From Paenibacillus sp. FSL H8-0048 (GTDB taxonomy: Bacteria > Bacillota > Bacilli > Paenibacillales > Paenibacillaceae), in the NCBI RefSeq assembly GCF_038002825.1, contig NZ_JBBODF010000001.1, positions 1,116,001 through 1,180,000 on the forward strand: 64,000 nucleotides of DNA, given 5' to 3'. The notes under the pieces are model-generated. The model saw nothing but the letters and a program-made list of their open reading frames with translations. It had not been told where the DNA came from and did no database searches. A program made the translations under genes and the position numbers. Below, piece after piece: positions 63,272 to 64,000 of the stretch; positions within the stretch are counted from its first letter, which is position 1, and every line of letters begins with the position of its first letter.

Positions 63272-64000
63272 TCAGCCCCGCAGCTCCACACGGAATATGC
63301 TGCCTCCGCCGGGGCAGTTCTCAGCCCTAATGTTGCCGCCAAGCGTGTCTACCAGCTCCTTGGCAATGGCAAGGCCCAGTCCGTGGCCCCCGGCTTCCCG
63401 CGAACGGGACTGGTCAGGGCGGTAGAACCGCTCGAAGATCCGGTTCAGATCTTCCGCAGGAATACCCACGCCTGTATCCTCCACCTCCAGCTTCAGCCAA
63501 GGGCTGCCATTCTTCTGAATAGACGCAGCCCGCAGAATCACGCTGCCGCCTGCGGGTGTGAACTTAATGGCATTCTCCAGCAGAATGATCATAAGCTGCA
63601 CCAGCTTCTCCTGATCCTGTTTCACCGGAAGCTCCGCCGGAGCTTCAAGCTCTAGCAGGATCTGCTTCGCTTCGGCCAGCACGCTCAGGCCGGAGAGCAT
63701 ACGGGCCAGAGCCGGCGCGAGGTCGAAGCGCCGGAGGTCCTGCTCCAGCAGCCCGGCATCACTGCGGGCCAGCAGGAGCAGGTCCCGGGTCAGCGCGGTC
63801 ATCCGCTGGACCTCGGAATACATCCCGTCCACCACATGACGGGTGAACGGCTGTTCATTGATGCTGTCCTCCAGCTTCAGCGTCTCGATGGAGGACAGCA
63901 GCACGCTCAGCGGCGTGCGGAGCTCATGCGAGGCATCCGCCGCGAAGTGCTTCTGCCGGTCATACGCCCGGCGGACCGGAACCATCGCCTGCCGCGACAT
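63272..64000 (-). CDS. Two-component sensor histidine kinase, 5' end outside the window
   Basis: The visible 242 residues are a complete HisKA-HATPase core: H box KHFAADASHELRTPLSVLLS (His near 25), N box LMIILLENAIKFTPAGG, G1 box VEDTGVGIPAEDLNRIFERF and G2 box GGHGLGLAIAKELVDTLGG. The sensor part lies beyond position 64000. It ends 71 bp before hairpin array 2. It is likely paired with a response regulator outside the window. Confidence 0.9.
   Translation of the reverse strand: MSRQAMVPVRRAYDRQKHFAADASHELRTPLSVLLSSIETLKLEDSINEQPFTRHVVDGMYSEVQRMTALTRDLLLLARSDAGLLEQDLRRFDLAPALARMLSGLSVLAEAKQILLELEAPAELPVKQDQEKLVQLMIILLENAIKFTPAGGSVILRAASIQKNGSPWLKLEVEDTGVGIPAEDLNRIFERFYRPDQSRSREAGGHGLGLAIAKELVDTLGGNIRAENCPGGGSIFRVELRG

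Noticed and set aside
62811..63330. Long open frames with 17-residue repeats across hairpin array 2 on both strands
   Set aside because: The 51-bp period keeps every frame open. The repeats are explained by conserved DNA hairpins, and the frames lack ribosome sites and family features.

Overview
The window reads as a chromosomal segment of a Gram-positive, endospore-forming Paenibacillus-like bacterium. The evidence is the order fapR-plsX-fabH-fabD-fabG-acpP-fabF-rnc-smc-ftsY, the rsmD-coaD-ylbJ-ylbL-ylbM(tmcAL)-yceD-rpmF neighbourhood, strong AGGAGG-type ribosome binding sites with frequent GTG/TTG starts, YjcZ-type sporulation peptides, and moderately GC-rich genes separated by AT-rich intergenic repeats. 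The genus is inferred; no ribosomal RNA is present.

Layout. 0.1-10.2 kb: a stress protein, the helicase HrpB, small DUF/GIY-YIG/DUF2087 genes, an SDR oxidoreductase, and a three-gene ATP-grasp / alpha-E / transglutaminase operon. 10.2-10.9 kb: a gene-free region with a large imperfect palindrome. 11-23 kb: the minus-strand lipid-synthesis and cell-division operon under a FapR box. 23-29 kb: core housekeeping genes (rpmF, YceD, TmcAL, YlbL, YlbJ, CoaD, RsmD). 29-34 kb: small secreted or spore-type proteins, an endolysin-holin pair and two YjcZ-like peptides, one only 26 codons long. 33.6-36.6 kb: a diguanylate cyclase, a pentapeptide-repeat protein and a PilZ protein. 36.6-40.2 kb: a five-gene GntR/double-ABC transporter operon with a promoter-operator. 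40.4-49.5 kb: an accessory region with at least three decayed genes (phosphotransferase, MFS transporter, sulfurtransferase remnant) and lineage-specific genes. 49.6-61 kb: a siderophore-iron region with three AraC-type regulators, three substrate-binding lipoproteins, a FhuF-like reductase and Fur boxes, plus a chemoreceptor and a secreted protein. 61-64 kb: a sulfatase-modifying-factor-like protein, an NTF2-like protein, a hairpin array and the end of a histidine kinase.

The most unusual feature is the iron region. Two paralogous genes encode an AraC regulator whose reading frame has no stop and runs in frame into a siderophore-binding lipoprotein. The linker peptide in both is encoded by what looks like a complete sigma-A promoter (TTGCTC, 17 bp, TATATT) followed by a perfect Fur box, and a second start codon with its own ribosome binding site precedes the lipoprotein signal peptide. 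A third regulator in the same cluster resembles B. subtilis Btr, in which AraC and a cytosolic binding-protein domain are fused without a signal peptide.

The second unusual feature is a pair of tandem hairpin arrays, four 52-bp units at 23.0 kb and six 51-bp units at 62.9 kb. Their stems and GC-rich spacers share an outline, and both lie 3' of minus-strand genes. Two diverged copies of a roughly 190-bp repeat (3.5 and 41.8 kb) add to the picture of several undescribed interspersed elements. All assignments come from reading the sequence and from general knowledge of the families; no database search was run.
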